From Planctomycetota bacterium (GTDB taxonomy: Bacteria > Planctomycetota > MHYJ01 > WSZJ01), in contig WSZJ01000097.1 in assembly GCA_009773755.1 (NCBI GenBank), positions 1-64,000 on the forward strand: 64,000 nucleotides of DNA, in the 5' to 3' direction. Numbering within the stretch: the stretch's first letter is position 1; each line of letters starts with the position of its first letter. The notes under the pieces are model-generated. The model was given only the letters and a program-made list of their open reading frames with translations, did not search any database and had not been told where the DNA came from. Position numbers and translations under genes: made by a program. This document shows, one piece after another, positions 49,539 through 56,094 of this stretch.

Positions 49539-49609
49539 AGAGGCGTCGTCCAAGAGCAGGACTCCGGTTTCCAAGTCCGGCGATGAGGGTGCGATTCCTT
49601 CCGCCTCTG
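49539..49609 (+). tRNA. tRNA-Trp (CCA)
   Basis: AGAGGCG/CGCCTCT acceptor with G73, close to E. coli tRNA-Trp. Loop TTCCAAG gives CCA; the pair closing the loop is a T-T mismatch. T loop TGCGATT. Confidence 0.82.
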
Positions 49610-49623
49610 TACGAATTCTCTCC

Positions 49624-49694
49624 GGGCGTGTCGGCTAGAGGCAGGCCTTCAGGTTCTCAGCCTGACAGCGAGGGTTCGATTCCCTCCACGCCTA
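49624..49694 (+). tRNA. tRNA-Glu (CTC)
   Basis: GGGCGTG/CACGCCT acceptor. Stem TCAGG/CCTGA with loop TTCTCAG gives CTC. The body matches the tRNA-Glu (TTC) at 50098 almost throughout. Confidence 0.87.
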
Positions 49695-49699
49695 CTCGG

Positions 49700-49770
49700 A
49701 GGGGGGTCGGGTAACGGTAACCCCCGAGCCTCTGACACTCGTTCTGCTGGTTCGAATCCAGCCCCCCCTA
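49700..49770 (+). tRNA. tRNA-Gln (CTG)
   Basis: AGGGGGG/CCCCCCT acceptor. CGAG/CTCG stem with a C-A closing mismatch and loop CTCTGAC gives CTG, the same loop architecture as the tRNA-Gln (TTG) at 47963. Confidence 0.82.
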
Positions 49771-49774
49771 TCTC

Positions 49775-49846
49775 AGGGTCGTCGCTTAATGGCCGAGCTC
49801 CTGCCTCTTAAGCAGGCCTATGTGGGTTCGAGTCCCACCGACCCTA
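49775..49846 (+). tRNA. tRNA-Lys (CTT)
   Basis: AGGGTCG/CGACCCT acceptor. Stem CCTGC/GCAGG with loop CTCTTAA gives CTT. T stem GTGGG/CCCAC. Confidence 0.9.
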
Positions 49847-49852
49847 TTCCAC

Positions 49853-49925
49853 GGGTGCGTCGCTCAGTGGTCGAGCTCCGGTTTTTTAAACCGGCCCAGG
49901 ACGGGTTCGAATCCCTCCGCTCCCA
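49853..49925 (+). tRNA. tRNA-Lys (TTT)
   Basis: Stem CCGGT/ACCGG with loop TTTTTAA gives TTT. The acceptor GGGTGCG/CGCTCCC has one T-T mismatch and the T stem ACGGG/CCCTC has two outer mismatches, so the gene may be decaying or need editing. Confidence 0.8.
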
Positions 49926-50097
49926 TTCGACTCGCCCCGTGCGAGGCGCTTCACGCCTCCCTCGGGGCTCGCTCATGGCGGAGCCCACACCGAACACAGG
50001 CTCAAGCGGGTCGAATGCCCTGAGCGAGTGCCGGCGCGAAGCGCCGGACAGGAGTCGAAGGGCTCGTCGCTCATGGCTCAGCGTTCATCCGCATCGC
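49926..50097. repeat. spacer with short palindromes and a dispersed GTCGAAGGGCT word
   Basis: No tRNA cloverleaf was found in this 172-bp spacer. It contains a hairpin at about 49930-49971 (CCCCG...CGGGG with GCGAGGCG/CGCCTC), the palindrome CCGGCGCGAAGCGCCGG, and CCCTGAGCGAGTGCCGGCG followed by GAGTCGAAGGGCTCG. The last type of word recurs at 51434-51466 and 55995-56022. Confidence 0.6.
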
Positions 50098-50168
50098 GGG
50101 CGCGTCGGCTAGTGGCAGGCACCCAGGCCTTCAACCTGACAGCGCGGGTTCGATTCCCGCCGCGCCTA
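50098..50168 (+). tRNA. tRNA-Glu (TTC)
   Basis: GGGCGCG/CGCGCCT acceptor. Stem CAGG/CCTG with loop CCTTCAA gives TTC. T stem GCGGG/CCCGC. Confidence 0.87.
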
Positions 50169-50184
50169 TCCCGGCTGTTTTCCG

Positions 50185-50299
50185 CTTGATTCGCGCGGTG
50201 AGTTGCGCGGTCGCGCGCAGCCCGGTCCGGCCTGAAGCCGCTGAATCACGAGAACCTCAAGGGCGGAGCACGACCGCGCAACTCACCGCGCGAATCAAG
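50185..50299. repeat. array hairpin 8
   Basis: Arms of 29 nt (50185-50213 and 50271-50299) are perfectly complementary. The core has GCGCAGCCCGG and AAGGGCGGAGC. The 3' arm ends exactly at the first base of tRNA-Phe. Confidence 0.9.
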
Positions 50300-50371
50300 G
50301 TGAAGTAGCTCAGAGGGTCTGAGCGCCTGGCTGAAGACCAGGACGTGGTGGTTCGATCCCACCCTTCACCA
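50299..50371 (+). tRNA. tRNA-Phe (GAA)
   Basis: GGTGAAG/CTTCACC acceptor with A73. Stem CCTGG/CCAGG with loop CTGAAGA gives GAA. T loop TTCGATC. Confidence 0.92.
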
Positions 50372-50376
50372 TCCAC

Positions 50377-50447
50377 ACGGGCGTCGTCCAACGGAAGGAC
50401 ACGAGATTACGAATCTCGGAATGAGGGTTCGATCCCTTCCGCCCGTA
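50377..50447 (+). tRNA. tRNA-Arg (ACG)
   Basis: ACGGGCG/CGCCCGT acceptor. Stem CGAGA/TCTCG with loop TTACGAA gives ACG, which needs A-to-I editing by TadA in bacteria. Confidence 0.9.
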
Positions 50448-50453
50448 TTTCAC

Positions 50454-50525
50454 GGAGGCGTGGCCGAGAAGAAAGGCGCCCGTTTCCTAAACGGGCCGAC
50501 GCAGGTGCGATCCCTGCCGTCTCCA
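50454..50525 (+). tRNA. tRNA-Arg (CCT)
   Basis: GGAGGCG/CGTCTCC acceptor. Stem CCCGT/ACGGG with loop TTCCTAA gives CCT. T loop TGCGATC. Confidence 0.88.
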
Positions 50526-50550
50526 CTGCAGTTTTCTGGTGGCTGTTCTC

Positions 50551-50718
50551 TGAATTCGCGCGACGGGTCGCGTGGGTCGCGCGGAGCCCGGTACAAGGGA
50601 AAGCCTCACCATCATCACCACCGCCAGGGCGGAGCGGGAGGCCGGTACAAGGGAAAGCCTCACCATCATCACCACCGCCAGGGCGGAGCGCGACCCGCCG
50701 ACCCGTCGCGCGAATTCA
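50551..50718. repeat. array hairpin 9 with internal 49-bp duplication
   Basis: Arms of about 29-31 nt (50551-50581 and 50690-50718) are complementary with two or three mismatches. The loop contains two identical 49-bp copies, 50588-50636 and 50642-50690, each beginning at CCGGTACAAGGG and ending at AGGGCGGAGCG. Each copy carries the core words of the other array hairpins. The duplication looks recent. Confidence 0.9.
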
Positions 50719-50802
50719 GGGTGTGTACGAAATCGGATAATCGAGCTGGCCGTAACCCAGCAGCCCTCGCGGGCTCAGCAGGTTCGACTCCTGCCGCACC
50801 CA
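50719..50802 (+). tRNA. tRNA-Tyr (GTA)
   Basis: GGGTGTG/CGCACCC acceptor. Stem GCTGG/CCAGC with loop CCGTAAC gives GTA. A long variable arm (AGCCCTCGCGGGCT) marks class II, as expected for bacterial Tyr. Confidence 0.9.
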
Positions 50803-50806
50803 TCAC

Positions 50807-50879
50807 GCTCTCGTGGCCGAGGGGATCAGGCGCCTGCCTTCCAAGCAGGCCCACGCGGGTTCGAATCCCGCCGGGGGCT
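50807..50879 (+). tRNA. tRNA-Gly (TCC)
   Basis: GCTCTCG/CGGGGGC acceptor (two T-G pairs). Stem CCTGC/GCAGG with loop CTTCCAA gives TCC. T73 as is common in Gly. Confidence 0.88.
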
Positions 50880-50891
50880 CTCAAACTCAAT

Positions 50892-50963
50892 GCGGCTGTG
50901 GCTCAGCGGTCGAGCGCCACCTTGCCATGGTGGTTTACGCGGGTTCGAACCCCGCCAGTCGCT
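50892..50963 (+). tRNA. tRNA-Gly (GCC)
   Basis: GCGGCTG/CAGTCGC acceptor. Stem CCACC/GGTGG with loop TTGCCAT gives GCC. T73. Confidence 0.9.
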
Positions 50964-50965
50964 TC

Positions 50966-51042
50966 CGGGATGTGGTGAAGCCTGGCTCATCACGCCTCGT
51001 TCGGGACGAGGAGATCGCTGGTTCAAATCCAGCCATCCCGAC
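50966..51042 (+). tRNA. tRNA-Pro (CGG)
   Basis: CGGGATG/CATCCCG acceptor with C1-G72. Stem CCTCG/CGAGG with loop TTCGGGA gives CGG. T loop TTCAAAT. Confidence 0.92.
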
Positions 51043-51045
51043 TTG

Positions 51046-51117
51046 CTCGCGTAGCCCAACGGCAGAGGCACCAGTCTCAGAAGCTGGTCAGTGGAGGTTC
51101 GAATCCTCCCCCGAGCA
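51046..51117 (+). tRNA. tRNA with Leu anticodon (CAG), class I body
   Basis: Stem CCAGT/GCTGG with loop CTCAGAA gives CAG, a leucine anticodon. The variable loop is only five bases (TCAGT), so the body is class I, unlike normal bacterial tRNA-Leu. GCTCGCG/CCCGAGC acceptor has one mismatch; A73. T loop TTCGAAT. Confidence 0.8.
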
Positions 51118-51120
51118 TCC

Positions 51121-51191
51121 GGTCCTCTAGTTCAACGGCAGAACTCCGGTCTCACATACCGGTGACGGAGGTTCAACTCCTCCCGGGACCA
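51121..51191 (+). tRNA. tRNA-Val (CAC)
   Basis: Stem CCGGT/ACCGG with loop CTCACAT gives CAC. Acceptor GGTCCTC/CGGGACC has one mismatch at the inner end. A73. Confidence 0.87.
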
Positions 51192-51193
51192 TT

Positions 51194-51265
51194 GCTCTCG
51201 TGGCTCATCGGCTGAGCACCAGCCCGACATGCTGGGCAAGGCAGGTTCGACTCCTGCCGGGAGCA
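51194..51265 (+). tRNA. tRNA-Val (GAC)
   Basis: Acceptor GCTCTCG/CGGGAGC. Stem CCAGC/GCTGG with loop CCGACAT gives GAC. T stem GCAGG/CCTGC. A73. Confidence 0.88.
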
Positions 51266-51269
51266 TCTC

Positions 51270-51340
51270 GCCTCTCTGGTTTAACGGCAGAACGCCTGCT
51301 TCCCAGGCAGGAGAAGAGGGATCGTCCCCCTCGAGAGGCT
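51270..51340 (+). tRNA. tRNA-Gly (CCC)
   Basis: GCCTCTC/GAGAGGC acceptor, perfect. Stem CCTGC/GCAGG with loop TTCCCAG gives CCC. The T loop is ATCGTCC, lacking the conserved TTC. Confidence 0.82.
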
Positions 51341-51342
51341 TG

Positions 51343-51413
51343 GCGCCTGTAGCTCAACGGCAGAGCCGTCGGTCGATAACCGGCAGATGCAGGTTCGAAT
51401 CCTGACGGGCGCA
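51343..51413 (+). tRNA. tRNA-Ile (GAT)
   Basis: GCGCCTG/CGGGCGC acceptor. Stem GTCGG/CCGGC with loop TCGATAA gives GAT. One mismatch at the outer end of the T stem. Confidence 0.85.
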
Positions 51414-51420
51414 TCTGTTG

Positions 51421-51466
51421 TTCGCTCGGCGTTGAGCCCTTCGATACCTCAGGGTGGCCGAGCGAA
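51421..51466. repeat. array hairpin 10 (short)
   Basis: TTCGCTCGGC at 51421-51430 pairs with GCCGAGCGAA at 51457-51466. The loop contains GAGCCCTTCGA and CTCAGGGTGG, members of the dispersed AGCCCTTCGACTCG word family. Confidence 0.8.
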
Positions 51467-51478
51467 GTGGGTCGTACG

Positions 51479-51549
51479 GCTCTTGTAGCTCAAAGGAGAG
51501 CACCTGCCTCGTAAGCAGGAGGGTGTGGGTTCGATTCCCATCGGGAGCT
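51479..51549 (+). tRNA. tRNA-Thr (CGT)
   Basis: GCTCTTG/CGGGAGC acceptor. Stem CCTGC/GCAGG with loop CTCGTAA gives CGT. T73. Confidence 0.88.
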
Positions 51550-51553
51550 TCAG

Positions 51554-51626
51554 GCCCTCGTAGCCCAACGGCAGAGGCAGCCGCTTCAAAACCGGCGAAG
51601 TGCAGGTTCGAATCCTGCGGGGGGCA
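51554..51626 (+). tRNA. tRNA with Leu anticodon (CAA), class I body
   Basis: Loop TTCAAAA gives CAA (leucine, UUG codons); the closing pair of the anticodon stem is C-C. The variable loop is five bases (GAAGT). Acceptor GCCCTCG/GGGGGGC has one mismatch at the inner end. A73. The D arm is the same as in the CAG and GAG genes. Confidence 0.78.
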
Positions 51627-51653
51627 TGAACGGAAGATCCGCCGAAAGTGATC

Positions 51654-51727
51654 GCCCTCGTAGCCCAACGGGCAGAGGCGCATGGTCGAGAGCCATGCTG
51701 GTGCTGGTTCGAATCCAGCCGGGGGCA
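51654..51727 (+). tRNA. tRNA with Leu anticodon (GAG), class I body
   Basis: Stem CATGG/CCATG with loop TCGAGAG gives GAG (leucine, CUC/CUU). The variable loop is five bases (CTGGT). Acceptor GCCCTCG/CGGGGGC pairs fully with G-T wobble. A73. All stems are intact, so this is the best-formed of the three. Confidence 0.82.
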
Positions 51728-51797
51728 CTTTGCATGAAATCCGAGCTTTCGGTTATCTCCGGCGGAAAGCGATGCATCCGCCATCGCAGGCGCCTTC

Positions 51798-54083
51798 CTA
51801 CCTGGTCTCGGCCCAGATCTTTTGCAGGATCCGCGTCGTCCGCGTGCGCACTTCCGCTTCGCGCGTCTTGCGCGCCGCCTCGACGAGGGCGCGGACGGCC
51901 TTGAGTCCCACCATCTGGAGGTTCTTCTCCGCGGCGTCGGCCCGCTCCTTGAAACCGCCGAGGTTCGCGATCATTTCGTCGATGTCCTTCGCCTCCGCGT
52001 CCGTGGGCTTCGGCGCCTTGGACAGAAGCTCGCTCGCGATCTTGTCGACGTCTGGAGCCAGCTTGTCGACATCCGGGACCAGCGCGTCGCGCTCCGACTC
52101 GTCCCAGATCTTCTCCAGGATCCGGGTCGCTCTCGCGCGGAGTTCCGTGTCCTTCGTCGTCCTCGCGGCCAGGATCAGCGCCCGCACGGCCTTTAGGCCC
52201 GCCTTCTCGAGAGCCTTCTGCGCCGCGTCCCGCTCCTCCACGGAGTCGGCGCCGAGTTTTGCGACCAGCTCCGCGCACGTCTTCTCGTCGGCGTCCGCCG
52301 GCACCCTCGGAAGCAGTTCCTGTTCCATCGTTTCCAGATCCGGCGGACCGGTCACCGCGAGCAGCACCCAGGTCACGTCGAGGTCGTACTCGTCGTTCCT
52401 GTCGCCGGGCTCGAAGCGGACGTGCGCGTAGCCGCCATCGCGCGTCAGGAGCCGGACGACGAAAGGCTCCTTGAGGTGATCGGGAATGTGGATCTCCGTC
52501 TCCGGATGCGACCGCTTGAAGCTCTTCGCCTCCTTCCAGTCGAATCTTCCGAACTCGCCGGGCACATCCTTCGCAATTCCGCCGTCGCACGAAAGCGGGA
52601 TGCCCTTGCGGTCCCGCGCACTGGCGAAGCTGAAGTCGGCCTCGCCGCCGCCGTCCCTCACGGTAAAGGTGCGGAAGTCGAAACTCGACGCGACGCAGCG
52701 GATCCGTCCGCTTCCGTGGGCAAATCCCGGTGGCCATGTGTCGACGGTTGCGAAGGCGGGGGCGGAGAGGATGCCGTCGGCGTCGATCCAGGAGACCCTG
52801 TACTCGGGGCCGGAGAATTTCGGAGGGTTCGTGTCCACGAACTCGCAGCCGTCGATGCCGCCGAGCTCGACGCGGGCGTCCCCGTCGCAACGGAGGACAA
52901 CGTAGCGGGCGGCGTCTTTAGACGGGCTCCAGGTCAGCCGCACGTGGCCCTTCGCGTCGAACGTCCCTCTGAGTCCCTCGGGCGGCAGGTTGAGCCTCAG
53001 GCCGCCTCCCGCCAGCACCCGGCCGCGCACCTTCACGGTCCAGTCGCGGCTGCCCGGCTCCCGGTCGAACCACACCTTCGCATACCGGCCGTCATGAAGC
53101 CGCACCGCGTAGACGCCTCCCTTCTCCGAGGCCAGAACAAGCGTCCGGTAGCCGAATTCCGGAAGCGGCCCGGGATCGTCGAACACCGACTTCTCCTCGC
53201 CGAGCCACTGGGCGCCGCCAGGCGACACGGTGCGAAGAAACCTCCCGTCGAAGTGGAAATTCGCGTCCGTCGCCGAGGCGCACCCATGCTCCAGATCGAG
53301 TCCGCCGGTCGTCAGGCTGGCCTCCATCTTGAAGTCGAAATCCAGGAAGCTGCACTCGCCCGCGAAGAGCGGCACGGCGCGTGGCTCTCCTTCGACGCCC
53401 GAGTCGCCGAGGGGCCGGATCTCCACCCGATACACCTTCCCCTCTTCGAGTCCCTTCAGCTCCCCGCAACCCTTCTCGACCACCATGCTTCCTTCGGCCT
53501 TTTCCGCCCCCGCCTGGAACCAATCCACCCGCCACTTCCCCTGACCGCTCCACGTCACCAGCCCCCGCCCTTTCGCGAATACCGCGCGCACGTCCTTCGC
53601 TGCCGGCGCCGGCCATTCGGCTCCCGGCGCGACGGCGAATTCCACCTGGAGCTCCCGGGGGCCGCCGAGAGAGAAGAGCGGCGCCAGTTGCGCCGCAGAG
53701 GCCGGCCAGACAGGCGTGACGAGAACCTTGCAGGGGCGCCCCTCGCTGGTCCGCCCTGCAAGGGAGATCTGCCGGTCGACCATCACCGGCTCGCCCTTGA
53801 ACGTCGCAGGGTCCGGCTCCGGCCCGTCCGCGCCCAGTCGCCCGTCCCAGGCCGCGATCGTCGCCCCTTCACACGGCGCAAGTTGCAGCTGCCCCTCCGC
53901 CGTCGTCGCCAGCTTCCATTCCGCCCGGGCCGTCTCGAATCGAGCCTTCGACAGCACCGTTCCGGTGTCGAGATCGATGTACTCTTCGTCGTGCAGGACG
54001 TTCGCGCCGATCGTGACCCGCGACTGGGCCGATGCGGCCGCGGCGCAGGCCAGTACTACGGCGAACAAACGGAGCGTGTTCAT
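51798..54083 (-). CDS. exported protein with fibronectin-like and duplicated HEAT-like parts
   Basis: 761 residues with a signal peptide (LRLFAVVLACAAAASAQS). The bulk is beta-rich and contains repeated segments such as GSRDWTVKVRGRVLAGGGLR and RLTWSPSKDAARYVVLRCDG, the latter fibronectin III-like. The C-terminal 150 residues contain two copies of a helical unit: ALEKAGLKAVRALILAARTT / RARATRILEKIWDESE and NLQMVGLKAVRALVEAARKT / RTRTTRILQKIWAETR. This duplication is HEAT-like. Function unknown; probably an extracytoplasmic interaction protein. It converges on the tRNA array, ending 71 bp after the last tRNA. Confidence 0.65.
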   Translation of the reverse strand: MNTLRLFAVVLACAAAASAQSRVTIGANVLHDEEYIDLDTGTVLSKARFETARAEWKLATTAEGQLQLAPCEGATIAAWDGRLGADGPEPDPATFKGEPVMVDRQISLAGRTSEGRPCKVLVTPVWPASAAQLAPLFSLGGPRELQVEFAVAPGAEWPAPAAKDVRAVFAKGRGLVTWSGQGKWRVDWFQAGAEKAEGSMVVEKGCGELKGLEEGKVYRVEIRPLGDSGVEGEPRAVPLFAGECSFLDFDFKMEASLTTGGLDLEHGCASATDANFHFDGRFLRTVSPGGAQWLGEEKSVFDDPGPLPEFGYRTLVLASEKGGVYAVRLHDGRYAKVWFDREPGSRDWTVKVRGRVLAGGGLRLNLPPEGLRGTFDAKGHVRLTWSPSKDAARYVVLRCDGDARVELGGIDGCEFVDTNPPKFSGPEYRVSWIDADGILSAPAFATVDTWPPGFAHGSGRIRCVASSFDFRTFTVRDGGGEADFSFASARDRKGIPLSCDGGIAKDVPGEFGRFDWKEAKSFKRSHPETEIHIPDHLKEPFVVRLLTRDGGYAHVRFEPGDRNDEYDLDVTWVLLAVTGPPDLETMEQELLPRVPADADEKTCAELVAKLGADSVEERDAAQKALEKAGLKAVRALILAARTTKDTELRARATRILEKIWDESERDALVPDVDKLAPDVDKIASELLSKAPKPTDAEAKDIDEMIANLGGFKERADAAEKNLQMVGLKAVRALVEAARKTREAEVRTRTTRILQKIWAETR

Positions 54084-54266
54084 GGACGCTTCCGGGGAGA
54101 TGAGTTGGAACCAGTCTACAGATTCGAAGACGCGAACACGGCGACGAGAAAAAAGCCCGCCACCTCGAATCCCCGGGAAGCACGGCGCTGTCGCGAGTAC
54201 CGCGCTTCCTGCGCCGCCACGTGGCGGCGTCCGCGAGGTCGGGAATTGTCGGCGGCGGGCTCTTAT

Positions 54267-55352
54267 CTACTTCGTCTGCGGTTCGACTCCGAACGGCTCC
54301 AGCAGTTCACGGACGTACACGCGGGCGCGCGCCGGGGCGGGCTCGAGGCCTGTGGAGCCGTAGAGCGCGTGAGCGAGGGAAGCGGCGACCGCACGGGCCT
54401 GTGAATCGCGAGCGGTCTCGAGGGCGGCGAGTTCGGCCATGAGGCGATTGAGACGGCGGCTCTCGTCCTTGTCGATGGCGTCGCCCTTCGCGGCGAGGCC
54501 CTTGATGTCGCGGCACAGCTCAGCGCCACGGCCGGCGGTGAGCGATTCCACGTGCCTCGAGAGCGATTCGAGATTCATGAATGCGGCCTGGATCGCCGCG
54601 GCGGCTTCGGGGTGCGACAGGTAGATGACGGAGGCGCATTTGCGGCGGAGCGTGGCGTCGTGGTCGGTCCACTCCACACGCCAGGGGGCGAGGACGAGGG
54701 CGGGATCGGAGTCGGGTGATGCGCCGACGGTGGCGAGAGTGGCGGTGAGGTGCGCGGCGGCGTCCGCGTATCCGTGGAGAAACGCCTTCTCCGTCTCTCG
54801 GGCGCGGTCGGCATCCTCGTCGGTGCCGATGACGAGGTGCGTTTCGCCGAGGCCGGTCTTCCCGGGACAGCGGCCGGTGCGGTCGATGTAGTCCTTGAGG
54901 AGCTTGAAGCGGACCGGGTTCACGCGCTCGTAATCGGCGGCGAACTCGGTATCGTCCTTGACGCATTTCGCCAGGTCGCGGAAATCGCCCAGGCGGGCCT
55001 GCATGGCGGGGTTCTGTTCTTCGAAACGGAACGCGCCGACGACGCGGTAGCGGCCGGGGGGGAAGTGCTGTTCGAGCGGGCCTATCTCGGCGAGGAAGTG
55101 GCCCTTTTCGACGATGCAGGAAGTGGTCAGGAGGAACTTGAAGCTGTCGGGGGGCTGGAGGCCGACGAAGATCCTGGTGCCGTCGGGGTAGAGGGAATCG
55201 CCGTTGATGTAGACGAAGGAGAGTTCCTTGCCGGCCGAAAAATCGGACTTGAGCTCGGCCTTCATCGTAAGGACCTGGGGCTCCTGCGCTTCCGCGAGGC
55301 CTGCAAATAAAAACATCGAGAACGCGGCGATGAAGCCGATCAGGCGCCACAT
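54267..55352 (-). CDS. exported protein of unknown function
   Basis: 361 residues from the ATG at 55352, which has GAGGGAA upstream; the frame is open further but the signal peptide (MWRLIGFIAAFSMFLFAGLA) fixes the start. The N-terminal half is a small beta domain (LKSDFSAGKELSFVYINGDS). The C-terminal half is helical with HPEAAAAIQAAFMNLESLSR and DESRRLNRLMAELAALETAR. No catalytic motif was recognised. Confidence 0.6.
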   Translation of the reverse strand: MWRLIGFIAAFSMFLFAGLAEAQEPQVLTMKAELKSDFSAGKELSFVYINGDSLYPDGTRIFVGLQPPDSFKFLLTTSCIVEKGHFLAEIGPLEQHFPPGRYRVVGAFRFEEQNPAMQARLGDFRDLAKCVKDDTEFAADYERVNPVRFKLLKDYIDRTGRCPGKTGLGETHLVIGTDEDADRARETEKAFLHGYADAAAHLTATLATVGASPDSDPALVLAPWRVEWTDHDATLRRKCASVIYLSHPEAAAAIQAAFMNLESLSRHVESLTAGRGAELCRDIKGLAAKGDAIDKDESRRLNRLMAELAALETARDSQARAVAASLAHALYGSTGLEPAPARARVYVRELLEPFGVEPQTK

Positions 55353-56094
55353 GGGCGTTTCCCTCCGGGTACACAGTTTCGCGACAGCGGGGGAACGGAA
55401 ACGCAAAGAGAGTGCCGGGGCGAGTGAGAAGCGGCGGTCGACGCAAGTCCGCGCGGCGCGACGGGAAGCGAGAATCGTTACGGCGATGTAACGCGGTTCA
55501 GGGTGTTTCGCGCGGAAATCACGGGGCGCCGGGGTAACAAATGGCCCGTTCCGGGGCGTTACCGCGGGGAAACGGGAGTGAATTGACGCAGCGCGTTATC
55601 CGGGCGGTTCGTGAGTAGCGGCAAGATTCTTCAGGTTACACGGAGTTCACGGAGACCACAGAGGTCACAGAGAAAAGTGCGTGGCTCATCCGGGAACTCA
55701 TTGGATCGCCCCACGCAGGAATCTCGAACGGCTTCCTGTCTGTATTCGCTTTTATTCTCCTTCATTCGCGACCCGTCTTTGTTTCTCAGTTCCACCGCTT
55801 GCAATCTGCGAAAAACAAAGACGGGTCGCGAATAAAAGAGAATGAAAGAGAATAGAACTGACGACCCGAATCCCGCGACCCACAGAAAGCCCGGAACGAC
55901 CCTTCTTTTTTCTCTGTTCTACTAACCGTCACATTCTTCGAGTGACGCCAAGAATTTCACGGCGTCAATCCCTACAACGGCATGTCTTTGCGCTGAGCGA
56001 GCGGAGCGAGTCGAAGGGCTCTGTGACCTCCGTGCTCTCCGTGAACTCCGTGTCAATCCAGAGACCTTCAGCGCTCTTCAATAAGTAAGGTCAG
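55353..56094. repeat. 740-bp repeat-rich gap with nested inverted repeats
   Basis: No gene is supported here. Outer arms at about 55635-55675 and 56020-56056 pair imperfectly and are made of CACGGAGTTCACGGAG / CACAGAGGTCACAGAG words, as in the hairpin at 36709. Nested inside, 55764-55784 and 55813-55833 form a perfect 21-bp inverted repeat containing TTCGCGACCCGTCTTTG. A GAGCGAGTCGAAGGGCT word lies at about 56000-56016. The first 250 bp (55353-55600) are plain sequence. Confidence 0.75.

Larger units (their letters stand above)
47491..51727 (+). other. tRNA gene array: 33 tRNAs, all 20 amino acids, hairpin spacers
   Basis: Thirty-three tRNA genes on the plus strand occupy 4.2 kb with no protein gene between them. 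By anticodon they cover all 20 amino acids, with several isoacceptors for Glu, Gln, Arg, Pro, Ser, Lys, Gly, Val and Leu. Anticodons starting with C are over-represented, fitting the GC-rich codon use. None encodes a 3' CCA. Spacers are either 2-15 bp or long hairpins. Arrays with many tRNAs are known from some phages, plasmids, integrative elements and Firmicutes; here both flanks are ordinary chromosomal-type genes and no integrase is visible. Confidence 0.9.

Noticed and set aside
49926-50097. A degenerate tRNA in the spacer
   Set aside because: No acceptor/T-arm pair could be built; only palindromes are present.
50605-50680. CACCATCATCACCAC resembling a histidine-tag sequence (vector contamination)
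   Set aside because: No vector or polylinker sequence surrounds it, both copies lie within a hairpin that fits the array pattern, and neither is in a coding frame.
50588-50690. CRISPR-like repeat pair
   Set aside because: Only two copies of 49 bp with a 5-bp gap; no array, no leader, no cas genes. It is a simple duplication.
47491-51727. An integron-cassette explanation (attC-like hairpins between tRNA 'cassettes')
   Set aside because: No integrase, no conserved attC core sites (RYYYAAC/GTTRRRY) and the stems are near-perfect, unlike attC with its bulged bases.
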